From Microbacterium horticulturae (GTDB lineage: Bacteria; Actinomycetota; Actinomycetes; Actinomycetales; Microbacteriaceae): a stretch of DNA of 64,000 nucleotides. The stretch spans positions 1,612,001 through 1,676,000 of the forward strand of contig NZ_CP119108.1 of assembly GCF_029094505.1 (NCBI RefSeq), written 5' to 3'. The notes beneath the pieces are model-generated. The model worked only from the letters and a program-made list of their open reading frames with translations. It made no database searches and had not been told where the DNA came from. Shown piece after piece: positions 62,438-64,000 of the stretch (positions within the stretch are counted from its first letter, which is position 1; the number at the start of each line of letters is the position of its first letter). Both the position numbers and the translations under genes were made by a program.

Positions 62438-63964
62438 ATGAGTCCGCAGACGTACTTCATCTTTGCCCTGATCGCCTACTTTGCCGCGATGATCGCCATC
62501 GGTGTCTTCGCAACGCTGCGAACGAAGAACCACGAAGACTACATGCTCGGTGGCAGGAGCCTGCCGCCGGCGGTCGCAGCGCTCAGCGCGGGCGCCAGCG
62601 ACATGTCGGGTTGGCTCGTGATGGGCCTGCCCGGAGCCCTCTACGCCACCGGCCTGATCGAGGCGTGGCTCGCCATCGGGCTGACGATCGGCGCCTACCT
62701 GAACTGGCTCTTCGTCGCGCCGCGTCTGCGTGCGTACACCGAGGTGTCGAAGAACTCGATCACAGTCCCGAGCTTCCTGGAGAATCGCACGAGGGACAAT
62801 TCCCACGTGCTCCGCATCGTCGCGGGGCTCGTCATCCTCGTGTTCTTCACGCTCTACGTCTCCAGCGGCATGGTCGCGGGCGGCAAGTTCTTCCAGAGTT
62901 CCTTCGGCGGCGACTACACCGTCGGCATGCTTCTGGTCGCCGGTGTGACGCTCGCGTACACGCTCTTCGGCGGATTTCTCGGAGCGACGTACACCGACTT
63001 CGTGCAAGGTCTCATGATATTCGCCGCGCTGCTGATCGTGCCCGTGCTCGCGATCGTATCGATCGGCGACCTCAGCGAGATCGCCGAAGGCATCACCACC
63101 GTCGCACCCGAGAACCTCAACTGGTTCGGCAGCGGGATGTCCGGCGCGACGATCATCGCGATCCTGTCGTCGCTCGCGTGGGGACTCGGCTACTTCGGTC
63201 AGCCGCACATCATCGTGCGCTTCATGGCGCTGCGCCGCGCGGGCGACGCCAAGGTCGCGCGCCGGATCGGGATGGGCTGGATGATCCTCTCGCTGATGGG
63301 TGCCGTGCTGACCGGTCTGATCGGTATCGCGTGGTTCGACATCAACGGGCTCGAGCTTCCCGATCCCGAGACCGTCATGCTCGTGATGGCGCAGAACCTG
63401 ATGCACCCGTTCGTCGCCGGTCTCGTGCTCGCGGCCGTGCTCGCGGCGATCATGTCGACGATCTCAAGTCAGCTCATCGTGTCTTCGTCGGCGCTCGTCG
63501 AAGACATCGCGCGGCTCGTGTTCAAGAAGACCGTCAGCGAGAAGGCGCTGGTCTGGCTCGGTCGCAGCGGCGTGCTCGTCGTCGCGGTCATCGCGATTCT
63601 CATCGCGTTGGACTCGAACGCGAGTGTGCTCGAGCTGGTCGGATTCGCCTGGGCGGGCTTCGGGTCCGCGTTCGGTCCGTTGATCCTGCTCTCGCTCTTC
63701 TGGCGGAAGCTCACCAACGTCGGAGCGATCGTCGGCATGGTCGCGGGTGCGGCGACGGCGTGGGTGTGGGGACAATACCTGTCGGGCGGCATCTTCGACC
63801 TCTATGAGATCATTCCGGGCTTCCTCATCAACCCCCTCCTGGCTTACGTCGTCAGCCGGGCCACCCACAAGGCGGGCAGCGCCGACGACCGCGAGGTGCA
63901 GAAGGAATTTTCTGAAACCCAGTCGATCATCATCGATGAGGTCAAGCAGGGCGCGAGAGTCTGA
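62438..63964 (+). CDS. putP: Sodium/proline symporter
   Basis: This SSS-family symporter has 508 residues with about 13 membrane helices. The signature region HEDYMLGGRSLPPAVAALSA and the sodium-binding segments GASDMSGWLVMGLPG and STISSQLIVSSSALVEDI are present, as is RFMALRRAGDAKVARRIGMG. It is a typical PutP and probably imports proline. A short charged tail follows the last helix. The 36 bases after the stop hold nothing recognisable. Confidence 0.93.
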   Translation: MSPQTYFIFALIAYFAAMIAIGVFATLRTKNHEDYMLGGRSLPPAVAALSAGASDMSGWLVMGLPGALYATGLIEAWLAIGLTIGAYLNWLFVAPRLRAYTEVSKNSITVPSFLENRTRDNSHVLRIVAGLVILVFFTLYVSSGMVAGGKFFQSSFGGDYTVGMLLVAGVTLAYTLFGGFLGATYTDFVQGLMIFAALLIVPVLAIVSIGDLSEIAEGITTVAPENLNWFGSGMSGATIIAILSSLAWGLGYFGQPHIIVRFMALRRAGDAKVARRIGMGWMILSLMGAVLTGLIGIAWFDINGLELPDPETVMLVMAQNLMHPFVAGLVLAAVLAAIMSTISSQLIVSSSALVEDIARLVFKKTVSEKALVWLGRSGVLVVAVIAILIALDSNASVLELVGFAWAGFGSAFGPLILLSLFWRKLTNVGAIVGMVAGAATAWVWGQYLSGGIFDLYEIIPGFLINPLLAYVVSRATHKAGSADDREVQKEFSETQSIIIDEVKQGARV

Positions 63965-64000
63965 ACACGCGCGCGCCGCGGTGCTCGGAGGAGCGGGTGT

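Overview
The window is high-GC actinobacterial chromosome and most resembles Microbacterium or a close Microbacteriaceae relative. The inference rests on the gene order sepH / DUF4193 / DUF3093 / dut-DUF3710-DUF3159 / acnA / dxs / fadB-fadA / RNase D-DUF3000, on a LAxTG sortase substrate, on GlnR-type nitrogen boxes and on a type A RNase P RNA. Species cannot be named from this sequence alone.

Layout. 1-3.6 kb: the 3' part of a family A DNA polymerase, a LAxTG surface protein, rnpB and ppgK. 3.6-8 kb: a glutamine synthetase paralogue (glnA2) and its adenylyltransferase glnE. 8-18.1 kb: a compact mobile element flanked by a perfect 24-bp direct repeat and inserted in the 3' end of glnA. 18.1-20.8 kb: glnA itself plus small membrane proteins. 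20.9-27.9 kb: an unrecognised membrane protein, sucB, lpdA, pepA and a PAC2-family gene. 28-30 kb: the primary sigma factor translationally coupled to a CofE-like gene. 30-34 kb: two divergent sugar-transfer ATP-grasp genes and a racemase that appears split over two overlapping ORFs. 34-41 kb: topoisomerase IV parE/parC, a phosphodiesterase and sepH. 41-49.4 kb: small conserved genes, dut, acnA, dxs. 49.4-58.5 kb: fadB/fadA, RNase D, DUF3000, a hydrolase, sufE, a rhodanese, zapE. 58.5-64 kb: amt, a frameshifted PemK/MazF-type gene, a FAD monooxygenase-tetR operon and putP.

The mobile element is the most interesting part. About 10.1 kb carries a tyrosine integrase, an XRE repressor, an AlpA/MerR-type excisionase candidate, a chain of seven replication-side genes joined by 4-nt overlaps, candidate iterons inside the replication gene, a P27-type small terminase, several small unknown genes and an intact 921-residue tail tape-measure protein. 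No large terminase, portal, capsid or other recognisable tail gene is present. The layout fits a phage-inducible-island-like satellite that carries TerS and its own tape measure. A deletion remnant of a siphovirus is the main alternative. Integration at glnA restores the last codons of the gene, and paired GCGGACTA-type repeats near both ends look like integrase arm sites.

Nitrogen genes recur across the window: two glutamine synthetases, glnE and amt. GlnR-like boxes lie upstream of glnA and amt, so these probably share a regulon that the element has physically split without breaking. Other points to check are the split racemase beside two ATP-grasp genes, a SigR-type promoter in front of sigA, two perfect palindromes in front of acnA, and the frameshift in the PemK-type gene.
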